From positions 62,001-126,000 of the forward strand of contig NZ_VWRN01000015.1 in NCBI RefSeq assembly GCF_008632125.1: a stretch of 64,000 nucleotides of DNA, written 5' to 3'. The stretch is from Cupriavidus cauae (lineage in GTDB: Bacteria; Pseudomonadota; Gammaproteobacteria; Burkholderiales; Burkholderiaceae). The notes beneath the pieces were generated by a model that saw only the letters and a list, made by a program, of their open reading frames with translations, searched no databases and was not told the DNA's origin. Both the position numbers and the translations under genes were made by a program. The stretch's first letter is position 1, and every line of letters starts with the position of its first letter. This document shows positions 54,835 to 63,924 of this stretch, in pieces.

Positions 54835-55790
54835 CAGCGGTGCCTCACTTTCGGATCGAACAAACCGTAGCTGAGATCGACCAGCAGATTGATCAGCATC
54901 ACCGCCACGCCGACCACCAGGAAAACGCCGGTGATCACCGGATAGTCGCGTTGATGCACCGCGTCGAGCAGCAGCAGGCCCATGCCGGGCAGCGCGAAGA
55001 TCTGCTCGATGATGACGGCGCCGCCGATCAGCAGCGGCGCCTGCAGGCCTACCAGCGTCACCACGGGAATCAGCGCGTTGCGCAGCGCATGCCGCAGGAT
55101 CACCATCCGTTCGTTCAGCCCCTTGGCCCAGGCGGTGCGGATATAGTCCTGGCGCAGCACCTCCAGCATCATCGTGCGCGTCATCCGCATCGTGATCGCC
55201 GACAGCGCCATGCCCAGCACGATCGCCGGCACCAGCATCTGCTCGATGTGCTGCAGCGGGTTTTCGCGGAACGGCACGTAGCGAACCTCGGGCGACCAGC
55301 CCCACCAGACCGAGGGAAACACCATCACCATCGTGCCCAGCCAGAAGCTCGGCACCGCCAGCATCAGGATCGAGAACGAGCGCGCCACGTAGTCGGCCGC
55401 GCTGTCCTGCCGGATCGCCGACAGCACGCCGATCGGCAGCGCCACCGACAACGCGACCACCAGCGCGATGGCGCCAAGCGACAGCGTCACCGGAATGCGC
55501 GCCATCACCATCTTCAGCACCGGCTCGCCCTGCCACAGCGACACGCCGAGATCGCCGTGCAGCACGATATTGCCGATCCAGTGCAGGTATTGCTCCCACA
55601 TCGGCCGGTCGAGGCCGAGCAGCTGCATCAGTTCCTCGCGGCTGCGCACATCGGCGCTGATGTCGTTCTGGCTCAGCATCAGGTCGACCACGTCGCCCGG
55701 CACCAGCCGCACGATCGAGAACACGATGATGCTGGCGAACAGCAGCGTGGGCAGCAGCGCCAGCAGCCGGCGCATCAGGTAGGCGCTCAT
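54834..55790 (-). CDS. Peptide/nickel-type ABC permease, DppB-like
   Basis: A 318-aa permease with six helices. It begins MSAYLMRRLLALLPTLLF; the EAA loop DYIRTAWAKGLNERMVILRHALRNALIP is present. It is first of the five-gene operon. Its start codon overlaps the stop of a 31-codon reading frame that has the better ribosome site (see the leader entry). Confidence 0.92.
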   Translation of the reverse strand: MSAYLMRRLLALLPTLLFASIIVFSIVRLVPGDVVDLMLSQNDISADVRSREELMQLLGLDRPMWEQYLHWIGNIVLHGDLGVSLWQGEPVLKMVMARIPVTLSLGAIALVVALSVALPIGVLSAIRQDSAADYVARSFSILMLAVPSFWLGTMVMVFPSVWWGWSPEVRYVPFRENPLQHIEQMLVPAIVLGMALSAITMRMTRTMMLEVLRQDYIRTAWAKGLNERMVILRHALRNALIPVVTLVGLQAPLLIGGAVIIEQIFALPGMGLLLLDAVHQRDYPVITGVFLVVGVAVMLINLLVDLSYGLFDPKVRHR

Positions 55791-55882
55791 GGACGCCTCG
55801 CGTGACGAGGGGCGCGGCTGGCCGCGCGCGCCGATGCCGGCGGGGATACCGGCAACACGATTTCTGCTGATGCTCCGGCCAT
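55787..55882 (-). CDS. Possible 31-aa leader peptide coupled to dppB
   Basis: The reading frame starts at ATG 55882 behind CAGGAGACAGC, the same kind of site as before the receptor gene, and ends in TGA that overlaps the dppB ATG by 4 nt. The product (MAGASAEIVLPVSPPASARA...) has no recognisable domain. It may couple translation of dppB. The frame differs from dppB, so it is not a longer DppB unless a frameshift occurred. Confidence 0.4.
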   Translation of the reverse strand: MAGASAEIVLPVSPPASARAASRAPRHARRP

Positions 55883-55900
55883 GCTGTCTCCTGTTTCCGT

Positions 55901-55920
55901 CCACAGGTCATTGCCTGTGG
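55901..55920. promoter_or_regulatory. Palindrome upstream of the dpp-type operon
   Basis: CCACAGG-TCATTG-CCTGTGG, a perfect 7-bp inverted repeat 19 bp before the leader frame. It can be an operator or an mRNA hairpin. The rest of the 311-bp gap to 56101 has no other gene. Confidence 0.5.
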
Positions 55921-56101
55921 CGGTATTTCGGCACGCGGAATGCAGTTTTTGTGCGGGACGATACAGCGACCGGCTTTGCGCCAATCGCGATCCCAGCATA
56001 CTCATCGTTCGAAGCGATGACAACCCGGAAGCGCCCCCGGCGCTCTAGTGAATTTCCCGGGGGCGGGCCGCGGCGCGGCCTCTGCTTTGTCGCCGCGGCG
56101 G

Positions 56102-57319
56102 CTAGTAGCCGCGCAGCCGGGCCCAGCGATCGGCGTGGAAGTTCGCGTCGCCCAGCCACTCCTGCGCGGTGCGTGCGCGCTTCATGAAGAAGCCGATCTC
56201 GAACTCGTCGGTCATGCCGATGCCGCCGTGCATCTGCACGCCTTCCTGCACCGCCAGCGTCGCGGTCTCGCCGGCGCGGGCCTTGGCGGCCGACACCAGT
56301 GGCTCGGGGCCGTCCGGCGCCGATTCGTCGAGCCGTTGCTGGCAGCGCAGCACGATCGCGCGAGTGAGTTCCAGTTCGGTGAACAGATGCGCGGCGCGGT
56401 GCTGCAGCGCCTGGAATTCGCCGATGATCTTGCCGAACTGGCGGCGCTCCTTCAGATACGCCAGCGTGCGGGCGAAGGCCTCGTCCGCGATGCCGAGCAG
56501 CTCGGAGGACAGCACCGCGCGGCCGATGTCGAGCGCGCGCTCAAGCAGGGCGCCGCCGCCGTCGACTGCGCCGAGTACGGCGTCCGCGGGCACGTGCACG
56601 CCTTCGAAGACGATGCGCGCGGCCTGCGTGGCGTCGGCCAATACCACGCGTTCGATCCGCACGCCCGGGGTGGCGCGGGGCACCAGCAGCAGCGTGATGC
56701 CTTGCGTGTCGTCGGCTCCGGCGGCATTGACGGCGTTGGCGGCATTGGTGGCATTGGTGGCATTGGTGGCATTGGTGGCTTGTCCCGCCCGGGCATCGCC
56801 GGTGCGCGCCGCGACGATCAGCGTATCCGCGACGTGGCCGTCGACGACCAGCTGCTTGGTGCCGTCGATGCGATAGCCGCCGGCATGCGGCGTCGCGCGC
56901 GTGGCCAGGCGGAACGGGCGATGCTTGCCGGCCTCGTCGAGCGCCAGCGCGGTCAGGTGCCGGCCAGATGCGATGGCGGGCAGCAGCGCGTCGCGTTGTG
57001 CATCGCTGCCGTAGTGCGTCAGCAGGGAGGCGCCGATTACCGCGGTGGAGAGGAAGGGGGAGGGCGCCAGCGTGCGGCCGATCGCCTCCATGATGACGCC
57101 GGCTTCCACCACGCCGAGCCCGCTGCCGCCGTAGGCCTCGGGCACCAGCACGCCGGCCAGGCCGAGGTCGGCAAAGCGTTGCCACAGCTCGCGCGAGAAG
57201 CCGACCGGATCGCCGCTGTCGCGCATCGCGCGCAGCGCGGAGATCGGTGCGTTCTCGCGCAGGAAGGTCAGCGCGCTGTCGCGCAGCATGTCCTGGGTGT
57301 CGTTCAGTACGATGGCCAT
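56102..57319 (-). CDS. Acyl-CoA dehydrogenase, small-subunit (PimD) type
   Basis: A 405-aa FAD-dependent dehydrogenase. The N-terminal helices, central beta domain and C-terminal bundle are present, with the late motif MHGGIGMTDE, whose Glu matches the catalytic-base position. About residues 180-203 are an in-frame ATN/AAN tandem repeat encoded by 9-bp units (56723-56776) inside the beta domain, not usual in this family. It lies 80 bp downstream of the second acyl-CoA dehydrogenase gene and probably forms a heteromer with it. Confidence 0.9.
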   Translation of the reverse strand: MAIVLNDTQDMLRDSALTFLRENAPISALRAMRDSGDPVGFSRELWQRFADLGLAGVLVPEAYGGSGLGVVEAGVIMEAIGRTLAPSPFLSTAVIGASLLTHYGSDAQRDALLPAIASGRHLTALALDEAGKHRPFRLATRATPHAGGYRIDGTKQLVVDGHVADTLIVAARTGDARAGQATNATNATNATNAANAVNAAGADDTQGITLLLVPRATPGVRIERVVLADATQAARIVFEGVHVPADAVLGAVDGGGALLERALDIGRAVLSSELLGIADEAFARTLAYLKERRQFGKIIGEFQALQHRAAHLFTELELTRAIVLRCQQRLDESAPDGPEPLVSAAKARAGETATLAVQEGVQMHGGIGMTDEFEIGFFMKRARTAQEWLGDANFHADRWARLRGY

Positions 57320-57399
57320 GTCGATGTCCGCGAAGGGTGCCGGGGCGCCGTGCGATCGCGCGGCCCCGGCCCGGTGAAGGGAAGGAAGGGGCAGTGGCG

Positions 57400-58584
57400 T
57401 CAGGCGCCGGGCAGGCCCAGGATGCGCTTGGCGACGATGTTCAGCTGGACCTCGCTGGTGCCGCCCTCGATCGAATTGGCCTTGGTGCGCAGCCAGGCGC
57501 GCGCGGTGGCGCCCTGATGGCTGCGCTCGCTTTCCCATTCGAGCGCATCGCTGCCGCCGATCGACATCAAGAGCTCGTAGCGGCGCTTGTTCAGCTCGGC
57601 GCCGTAGTACTTGAGCACCGACGAGAAGGCCGCGATGCCTTCACCTTGCTTCGCCAGGTCGCGCACCCGTTCGCCGGCGAAACCGAACGCGGCCTCGTCG
57701 ATCTCGAAGCGGGCCAGTTGCGCGCGCAGCATCGGCTCGTCGAGCCGGCCGGCCGCATCGGTGCCGATCGCCTTGGCGGCGTGCCGCCCCAGCGGCTGCC
57801 GGAAGCCCCGGCTGCCGATCGCGCTGATCATGTCGCGCTCATGGGTCAGCAGATACTTGGCGATCTCCCAGCCGCCGTTGAGTTCGCCGACCAGCTGGTC
57901 GCGCGGCACCACGACGTCGTCGAAGAAGGTCTCGCAGAACGGCGACTTGCCGGAGATCAGCACGATCGGGTGGGTCGTCACGCCCGGCGTCTCCATGTCG
58001 AACAGCAGGAAGCTGATGCCGGTGTGCTTCTGCGCGGAGAAATCGGTGCGCACCAGGCAGAAGATCCAGTCGGCCTTGTCGGCATACGAGGTCCAGATCT
58101 TCTGGCCGTTGACGACGAAGTGGTCGCCACGGTCCTCGGCGCGGGTCTGCAGCGCCGCCAGGTCGGAGCCGGCGTTCGGCTCGGAATAGCCCTGGCACCA
58201 GCGGATCTCGCCGCGCGCGATCTTCGGCAGGTGCTCGCGCTTCTGCGCCTCGCTGCCGTACTTGAGCAGCGCCGGCCCGAGCATCGAGATGCCGAAGCTC
58301 TGCAGCGGCACTCGGCAGCCGAGCCGCTGCATTTCCTCGCGCAGGATCTTGGCCTGTTCGCGGCTCAGGCCGCCGCCACCGTATTCGCGCGGCCATTCGG
58401 GCACGGTCCAGCCGCGCTCGGCCATCCGTTCGAGCCATTGGCGCTGGGCCTCGGAGCGGAAGCGGAACTTGCGTCCGCCCCAGCAGATGTCCTCGTCGTC
58501 CTGCACCGGCTGCCGCATCTCGGGCGGGCAATTGTCCTGCAGCCAGGCGTGTGTCTGCTGCCGGAACGTCTCCAGGTCTTCCAC
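57400..58584 (-). CDS. Acyl-CoA dehydrogenase, large-subunit (PimC) type
   Basis: A 394-aa acyl-CoA dehydrogenase. Conserved parts are GWTVPEWPREYGGGGLS, WCQGYSEPNAGSDLA, NGQKIWTSYAD and the end IEGGTSEVQLNIVAKRILGLP. GTG 58584 is the start, behind CAGGAGACCACC. With the neighbour it resembles the pimeloyl-CoA dehydrogenase pair PimC/PimD, which act on dicarboxylic or branched acyl-CoA. The true substrate is unknown. Confidence 0.9.
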   Translation of the reverse strand: MEDLETFRQQTHAWLQDNCPPEMRQPVQDDEDICWGGRKFRFRSEAQRQWLERMAERGWTVPEWPREYGGGGLSREQAKILREEMQRLGCRVPLQSFGISMLGPALLKYGSEAQKREHLPKIARGEIRWCQGYSEPNAGSDLAALQTRAEDRGDHFVVNGQKIWTSYADKADWIFCLVRTDFSAQKHTGISFLLFDMETPGVTTHPIVLISGKSPFCETFFDDVVVPRDQLVGELNGGWEIAKYLLTHERDMISAIGSRGFRQPLGRHAAKAIGTDAAGRLDEPMLRAQLARFEIDEAAFGFAGERVRDLAKQGEGIAAFSSVLKYYGAELNKRRYELLMSIGGSDALEWESERSHQGATARAWLRTKANSIEGGTSEVQLNIVAKRILGLPGA

Positions 58585-58779
58585 GGTGGTCTCCTGTCGC
58601 GGTGGCCGGCCTCTGCGGGCCGTGGTCGTTGCTTGAACCCGTTGCTTGAACCCCTTGCTCGAACCGTGCGCCGCCGAATACGGACTGCGCCGATCCGGGG
58701 CCGCAGGGCCGTTATACAAGCGGGCGCTCGCCACCGTCAATACGCTATTTACGAAAACGGTATCGGCCATGCAGAGCGC

Positions 58780-58794
58780 GCATATCGAATATGC
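58780..58794. promoter_or_regulatory. 15-bp palindrome between divergent acyl-CoA and hydrolase genes
   Basis: GCATAT-CGA-ATATGC is a perfect palindrome in the 335-bp divergent gap (58585-58919). The gap has no other gene. Only this segment (about 58730-58830) is AT-rich and likely holds both promoters. No dedicated regulator gene is seen beside it. Confidence 0.5.
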
Positions 58795-58919
58795 CCCATG
58801 CGGTGCAGTTTGAAAGGCAATATGGCGGAGCGCGAGCGCTGTGTTAGCATCGCCGGAAACATACCAGAGTTACGAAACAGGTCGACGGCGCGATGCGCCG
58901 GAGCGGCCGAGGTGGAGAC

Positions 58920-59855
58920 ATGGAGACCAGCGAGGCTTCGATCGACGAAGCGGTGTGGACCTTCCCCGGCGCGCGCGCGCCCGACCGCCGCCGCTGGGTC
59001 GACGCCAGCGGCCTGCGGCTGGCCGTCTACGAATGGGGCGAGCCGGATGCCACGCCGCTGCTGCTCGTCCATGGCGCGCTCGATTTCGCCCGCACCTTCG
59101 ATGGCTTCGCGCCGCTGCTGGCCGATGCGGGCTACCGCGTGGTCTCGTACGACCATCGCGGCCACGGCGATTCCGATCACGCCGATCTCTACAACTGGGT
59201 CGCCGATGTGCGCGACATGCTGGCGGTGGCGGATTCGATCACGCGTGAGCCGTGCCTGGCGGTCGGCCACAGCAAGGGCGGCTCGCTGCTGGTGCAGGCG
59301 ATCCAGGCGCTGCCGCACCGGTTCATCCGTTTTGCTTCGATCGACGGCCTGCCGTTCCGCAGCCCGCATGCCGACAGCGCCGTACGCGAACGCAAGTCCT
59401 CGCTGACCGGGCCCGTCATCGCCCGCTGGCTCGATGCGCGCCGCCGCAGCGGCGAGCTCGAGCGCCGGCCCGGCACGCTCGAGGAACTGGCACAGCGCCG
59501 CGCCCGGATGAACCCGCGCCTGAGCCATGAATGGCTGTGCTACATCGCCTCGCACGGCGCGCGCCGCGACGAGCAGGGCTGGCGCTGGAAGCTGGACCCC
59601 GCGATCGGCGTGGGCGGCTTCGGACCGATGCGGGTGCGCTGGATGACCGACAGGCTGCCGGGTTTTCCGATCCCGATGCTGGCGATCTTCGGCTCCGAGA
59701 AGGAACCGATGGGCTGGGACGCGACCGCCGACGACCTGATGCCGTTCTTCCCGGCCACCACCGAGGTCCATCGCATGCAGGACGTCGGCCATTTCATCCA
59801 TATCGAACGGCCGCAGGAGACGGCGCGCCGCATCCTTCAGTTCTTCGGCGCATGA
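58920..59855 (+). CDS. Alpha/beta-hydrolase
   Basis: A 311-aa hydrolase of the alpha/beta fold. The oxyanion motif is LLVHGALDF, followed by YDHRGHGDS. The nucleophile elbow GHSKGG and the C-terminal DVGHFIHIE give the Ser-His pair, with an acid near IFGSEKEP. ATG 58920 is chosen over 58893 since GGTGGAG precedes it. It may hydrolyse an ester, lactone or ring-fission product feeding the acyl-CoA pathway. Confidence 0.88.
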   Translation: METSEASIDEAVWTFPGARAPDRRRWVDASGLRLAVYEWGEPDATPLLLVHGALDFARTFDGFAPLLADAGYRVVSYDHRGHGDSDHADLYNWVADVRDMLAVADSITREPCLAVGHSKGGSLLVQAIQALPHRFIRFASIDGLPFRSPHADSAVRERKSSLTGPVIARWLDARRRSGELERRPGTLEELAQRRARMNPRLSHEWLCYIASHGARRDEQGWRWKLDPAIGVGGFGPMRVRWMTDRLPGFPIPMLAIFGSEKEPMGWDATADDLMPFFPATTEVHRMQDVGHFIHIERPQETARRILQFFGA

Positions 59856-60583
59856 CCATGTCCTCGATTCCATCTCCGCGCCAGTCCCCGCGCCAGTCCC
59901 CGCCCCACTACCTGCGCCACCATCGTCTGCGGCTCGCGCTGCATCGGCTCAAGGATGGCGGCGGTCATCCGCTGCTGTTGCTGCATGGGCTGGGCGAACG
60001 TTCGCCGGCTACCCTGCCGGCCGAATACGCGAGCTGGCCCGGTCCGATCCATGCGCTCGACTTCACCGGCCATGGTGAATCGGACCTGCCGCGCGGCGGC
60101 GGCTACAGCTGTGAATTCCTGATGGCCGATGCCGACATCGCGCTGGCGCATCTGGGCCCCTGCACGGTCGCCGGACGCGGCATCGGCGGCTATGTCGCGC
60201 TGCTGCTGGCCGGGGCGCGTCCGGGCGAGGTGCGCGGCGCCATCGTGCGCGACGGACCCGGGCTGTCCGGCGGCGGCGGCGCGGCGCGCAGCCCCTATAT
60301 TCCGGTGCCGGATCTGAACCAGTTGGCGCCGCCCGATCCGTTTGCGATTGCGGAGCTGGCCAATGACGTCCGCCCGCCCAGCTATGCGTCGAGCTTCGCG
60401 ATGCTGGCGTCGCAGCATTCCGACCTCGATACGCCCATCTCCGTCTGCTGCTGCGAGCGCCCGCCGTGGCTCGCCGCGGTGATGGAGCTGCTGTCGCTGG
60501 AGCCGGTCGCGCTGGACCAGGCGTTGCAGCAATACGCGGCGGCTGCGGGCGCCGGCATCCGCCCGGAGCGGGAGTCGGCATGA
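59852..60583 (+). CDS. Alpha/beta-hydrolase-fold protein lacking the nucleophile serine
   Basis: A 243-aa relative of the preceding protein, with a 4-nt overlap. LLLLHGLGE and DFTGHGESD are normal, but the nucleophile elbow reads G108-R-G-I-G-G, so Gly110 replaces the catalytic Ser. The C-terminal His motif is also missing and the sequence ends about 40 residues short. It begins with a PRQSPRQSP repeat. It is probably not a serine hydrolase; it may be a regulatory or binding subunit of its neighbour. Confidence 0.75.
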   Translation: MTMSSIPSPRQSPRQSPPHYLRHHRLRLALHRLKDGGGHPLLLLHGLGERSPATLPAEYASWPGPIHALDFTGHGESDLPRGGGYSCEFLMADADIALAHLGPCTVAGRGIGGYVALLLAGARPGEVRGAIVRDGPGLSGGGGAARSPYIPVPDLNQLAPPDPFAIAELANDVRPPSYASSFAMLASQHSDLDTPISVCCCERPPWLAAVMELLSLEPVALDQALQQYAAAAGAGIRPERESA

Positions 60584-61914
60584 GCCCGGCCCTGTCGTCC
60601 GCGCGCGAGTCCGCCGACGCGGACGACGATGCCGAGCGCGGCTATCTGGACCATGTGTCGCGGCATTTCCGCCGCAATGCGCTGGCCTTCCTGGCCCACG
60701 GCATGCTGGGCATGACCGGCTTCCGGCTGGTCACCGCGCCGACCTTCGTGCCGGCCTATCTCTACCTGCTGTCCGGCTCGAAGCTGACCGTCGGCCTGGT
60801 GCTGTCGGCGCAGTACGCCGGCATGGCCGCGTCGTCGCTGTGGGGCGCGACGCTGATCGAGCATCGGCAACAGGTGATGCCGATGCTGTACCGCGTCGGC
60901 TGGCTGGTACGGCTGCAGGTGCTGGGGCTGGCGCTGTCGGCGCTGTGGCTGTCTGGCACGGCGGCGCTGACGGCGGCGGCCGTCTTCCTGCTGCTGTTCG
61001 GGCTGCTGAACGGCGTGCAGAACGTCGCCTTCCAATACCTGACCTCGAAGATCATTCCGCTGCATCGGCGTGGCGGACTCAGCGCGCTGCGCAACTTCTT
61101 CGGCGGCCTGACCGCGGCGGCGGTGGCCTGGCTCGGCGGGCGCTATCTGGTCGGCAACGACGTGCTCGGCAACGGCTATGCGGCGACCTTCCTGGCCGCC
61201 TTCGTGCTGACCAGCCTCGGCATCTCCGCCCTGGCCGGCATGCGCGAGCCCGCCTTGCAGGACGTGCGCCTGCCGGTCGGCTTTCGGCGCCGCATCCGCG
61301 AGGTGCCGGCCTTGCTGCGGGCGCAGCCCGACTTCGTGCGCTTCTTCGTCGCCCGCGCGCTGGTGGCGCTGGGCATGATGGCGATGCCGTTCTATGCGAT
61401 CTACGCCGGCCAGCATATCGACCTGTCCGGCGCGACGCTGGGCTATCTGAGCCTGGCCTATCTGCTGGCGCAGACCGCGAGCAATCTGCTGTGGGGCCGG
61501 CTGGCCGACCGCTGCGGCTATCGGCTGGTATTTCTCGCCAGCATCGCGCTATGGATCGCCGCCACCGCGCTGCTGCTGTGCTGCGGCTCGCTGGGCTGGT
61601 TCGTGCTCGCCTTCTGTGGGCTGGGCGCGGGCTTCGGCGGGTTCTTCATCTCGGCCGACAACCTGGTGATGGAATTCGGCGCACGCAAGGACCGGCCGAT
61701 GCTGCTGGCCGTCGCGGGCACCGGCACCTACGCGATGATGGCGATCGGCCCGGTGCTGGGCGGCATGCTGGCGCAGGGCGTGCGCTTCTGGCTGGTGTTC
61801 GCGCTGGCCATCGCGGTCAAGTGCCTGGCGTTCGCGATGGCGCTGGCGATGAAGGACCCCCGACGACGGCCCGGCCCGTTGCCGCCGAACCAGGGCGATC
61901 CCATGACGTCGTGA
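60580..61914 (+). CDS. MFS transporter
   Basis: A 444-aa membrane protein with about 12 hydrophobic helices and a short soluble N-terminus (about 40 residues, acidic). A conserved MFS loop is present between helices 8 and 9 (WGRLADRCGYRLVFLAS). It overlaps the preceding gene by 4 nt. It probably takes up or exports the compound handled by the two hydrolases and the acyl-CoA enzymes. No closer family could be assigned. Confidence 0.82.
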   Translation: MSPALSSARESADADDDAERGYLDHVSRHFRRNALAFLAHGMLGMTGFRLVTAPTFVPAYLYLLSGSKLTVGLVLSAQYAGMAASSLWGATLIEHRQQVMPMLYRVGWLVRLQVLGLALSALWLSGTAALTAAAVFLLLFGLLNGVQNVAFQYLTSKIIPLHRRGGLSALRNFFGGLTAAAVAWLGGRYLVGNDVLGNGYAATFLAAFVLTSLGISALAGMREPALQDVRLPVGFRRRIREVPALLRAQPDFVRFFVARALVALGMMAMPFYAIYAGQHIDLSGATLGYLSLAYLLAQTASNLLWGRLADRCGYRLVFLASIALWIAATALLLCCGSLGWFVLAFCGLGAGFGGFFISADNLVMEFGARKDRPMLLAVAGTGTYAMMAIGPVLGGMLAQGVRFWLVFALAIAVKCLAFAMALAMKDPRRRPGPLPPNQGDPMTS

Positions 61915-61986
61915 CGTGCTGACGCTCTGACGCTTGGGTACGCCGATGCCCGGACGACGACGCTTTGCCCACGGTCTGCTTGCTTC

Positions 61987-62000
61987 TCCCGCCTGCGGGA
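61987..62000. repeat. Small stem-loop before the acyl-CoA ligase gene
   Basis: TCCCGC-CT-GCGGGA, similar to the hairpin at 9890-9914. It lies in the 129-bp gap between the MFS and ligase genes, with a purine-rich tail behind it. Possibly a dispersed repeat element or 3' end protector. Confidence 0.45.
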
Positions 62001-62043
62001 AAGGGCTGGGGCAGAGGGCAAAAGACAAACACCAGGAGACGAG

Positions 62044-63801
62044 ATGGAAGCCAGAACCTATCCCGAGTTCAGCACCCACTATCCGCTGCTGCTGACCACC
62101 ATCATGCGGCGGCCGGTGCGGATGTATCCCGATCAGATCGGCGTCGTCTACCGCAATCACCTCAGCGGCGAGTACTTCCGCTTTACCTGGGACCAGTGGT
62201 ATCGGCGCGTCTGCCGGCTGGCCAACGCGCTGTCGTCCGAACTCGACGTCGTGGCGGGTACTCCGCGCGAACCGGGCGACCGCATAGCCACCATGGCGCT
62301 GAACACGCACCGCCACCTGGAGCTGTACTTCGGCGTGCCCGGCGTCGGCGCGACGCTGCATCCGGTCAACGTCCGGCTGTCCCCCGAGCACATCGTCTAC
62401 ACCATCCGCCATGCGCAGGACCGCGTGCTGTTCTTCGACGACGCGCTGCTGCCGCTGGTCGAGGGCATCTACGACCATATCAAGGACGTGGTGCAGCGCT
62501 TCGTCTATCTGTCGGACAAGCCCGGGCTGCCCGAAACGCGCATCGCCAACCTGATCCACTACGAGGATCTGCTGGCGCGGCAGCCAGAGCAGTTCGACTG
62601 GCCGGCCCTGCACGAGGACGTCAACGCGACGCTGTGCTACACCACCGGCACCACCGGACAGCCCAAGGGCGCGACCTTCACGCATCGCCAGCTGTATCTG
62701 ATGACGGTGCACGTGATGGCGCAGATGGCGATCGCCAACACGCCGTCGATCGACATCGAGGACGGCCTGGGCGTGCGGCTCGGCGAATCGGCGGTGCCGC
62801 TGCTGAACACGCCGATGTTCCATATCCACGCCTGGGGCGCGCCCTTCATCGCGGTCTACAGCGCGCAGAAGATCGTGCTGCACGGCACCTTCACCGTGCA
62901 GGGGTTCTGCGAGCTGGTCGAGCGCGAGAAGGTGACCTCGGTCGGCATCGTCGCCACCATCGCGGCGATGCTGCTCGAATACCCGGATCTGCACAAATAC
63001 GACCTGAGCAGCCTGGTGCGCGTCAACGTCGGCGGCGGTGCGCTGCCGCTGGGCCTGAAGAAGAAGCTCGAAGCGCTGATTCCGTCGTTCCGGATGAGCT
63101 CCGGGTACGGCATGACGGAGACCGCCCCGACCATCGTCACCTCCTTCATCAAGAAGGACCTGGTCGACCTGGACCGCGAGCAGACCGATGCGCTGCTGGT
63201 CAAGGCGGGCCTGCCGATCCTCGGCGTCGACGTCGAGGTGGTGGACGATGACGGCAAGCCGGTGCCGAAGGACGACCAGACCGTCGGCGAGATCGTCGTG
63301 CGCGCGCCGTGGACCACCGAACGCTATTTCCGCGATCCCGAGAAGAGCGCCGAGCTGTGGCGCGGCGGCTGGCTGCATACCGGCGACCTTGCCAAGGTCG
63401 ATGCGCACGGCTACATCACGATCGCGGACCGCATCAAGGACGTGATCCGCAGCGGCGCCGAGATGGTGCCGACCGTGCTGCTGGAAAACCTGATCGCGAT
63501 GGCCGACTTCGTGCAGGAGGCGACCGTGGTCGGCGTGCCCGATCCGGTCTGGGGCGAACGGCCGATGGCGCTGGTCAGCGTGCGCACCGGCTTCGAGGCC
63601 GACGAATACGCGGTCATCGATTTCCTGAAGACCCATGGCGTCGACACCGGCCGCATCACCAAATGGATGCTGCCCAAGCTGGTGGCGATCACGCGCGACA
63701 TCCCGAAGACCAGCGTCGGCAAGTACAACAAGAAGCGCATCCGCGACGAGCTGGATCGCTTTCTGGCCATCGCGCGGGATGTCAGCGATCGTGCGAGCTG
63801 A
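62044..63801 (+). CDS. Long-chain/medium-chain acyl-CoA ligase
   Basis: A 585-aa ANL enzyme. The P-loop is YTTGTTGQPKG, A5 YGMTETAP, hinge LHTGDLAKVDAHGY with DRIKDVIRSGAEM, and the catalytic Lys in the tail TSVGKYNKKRI. The length and internal motifs (PMFHIHAWGAPF) match the long-chain fatty acid ligase group. CAGGAGACGAG precedes ATG 62044. It should activate the acid that the PimCD-like enzymes then oxidise. Confidence 0.92.
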   Translation: MEARTYPEFSTHYPLLLTTIMRRPVRMYPDQIGVVYRNHLSGEYFRFTWDQWYRRVCRLANALSSELDVVAGTPREPGDRIATMALNTHRHLELYFGVPGVGATLHPVNVRLSPEHIVYTIRHAQDRVLFFDDALLPLVEGIYDHIKDVVQRFVYLSDKPGLPETRIANLIHYEDLLARQPEQFDWPALHEDVNATLCYTTGTTGQPKGATFTHRQLYLMTVHVMAQMAIANTPSIDIEDGLGVRLGESAVPLLNTPMFHIHAWGAPFIAVYSAQKIVLHGTFTVQGFCELVEREKVTSVGIVATIAAMLLEYPDLHKYDLSSLVRVNVGGGALPLGLKKKLEALIPSFRMSSGYGMTETAPTIVTSFIKKDLVDLDREQTDALLVKAGLPILGVDVEVVDDDGKPVPKDDQTVGEIVVRAPWTTERYFRDPEKSAELWRGGWLHTGDLAKVDAHGYITIADRIKDVIRSGAEMVPTVLLENLIAMADFVQEATVVGVPDPVWGERPMALVSVRTGFEADEYAVIDFLKTHGVDTGRITKWMLPKLVAITRDIPKTSVGKYNKKRIRDELDRFLAIARDVSDRAS

Positions 63802-63924
63802 GGTGGGGGCGGGCTGCGTGGTGTTGATCCTTGCCCGATCCCGATCCCGATTCGGACCCCGAGCCCGATCCTGAGTGCGGATCCAGTTCTGATTTCAATT
63901 CCCAATTCCAATGGAGACATCTCG

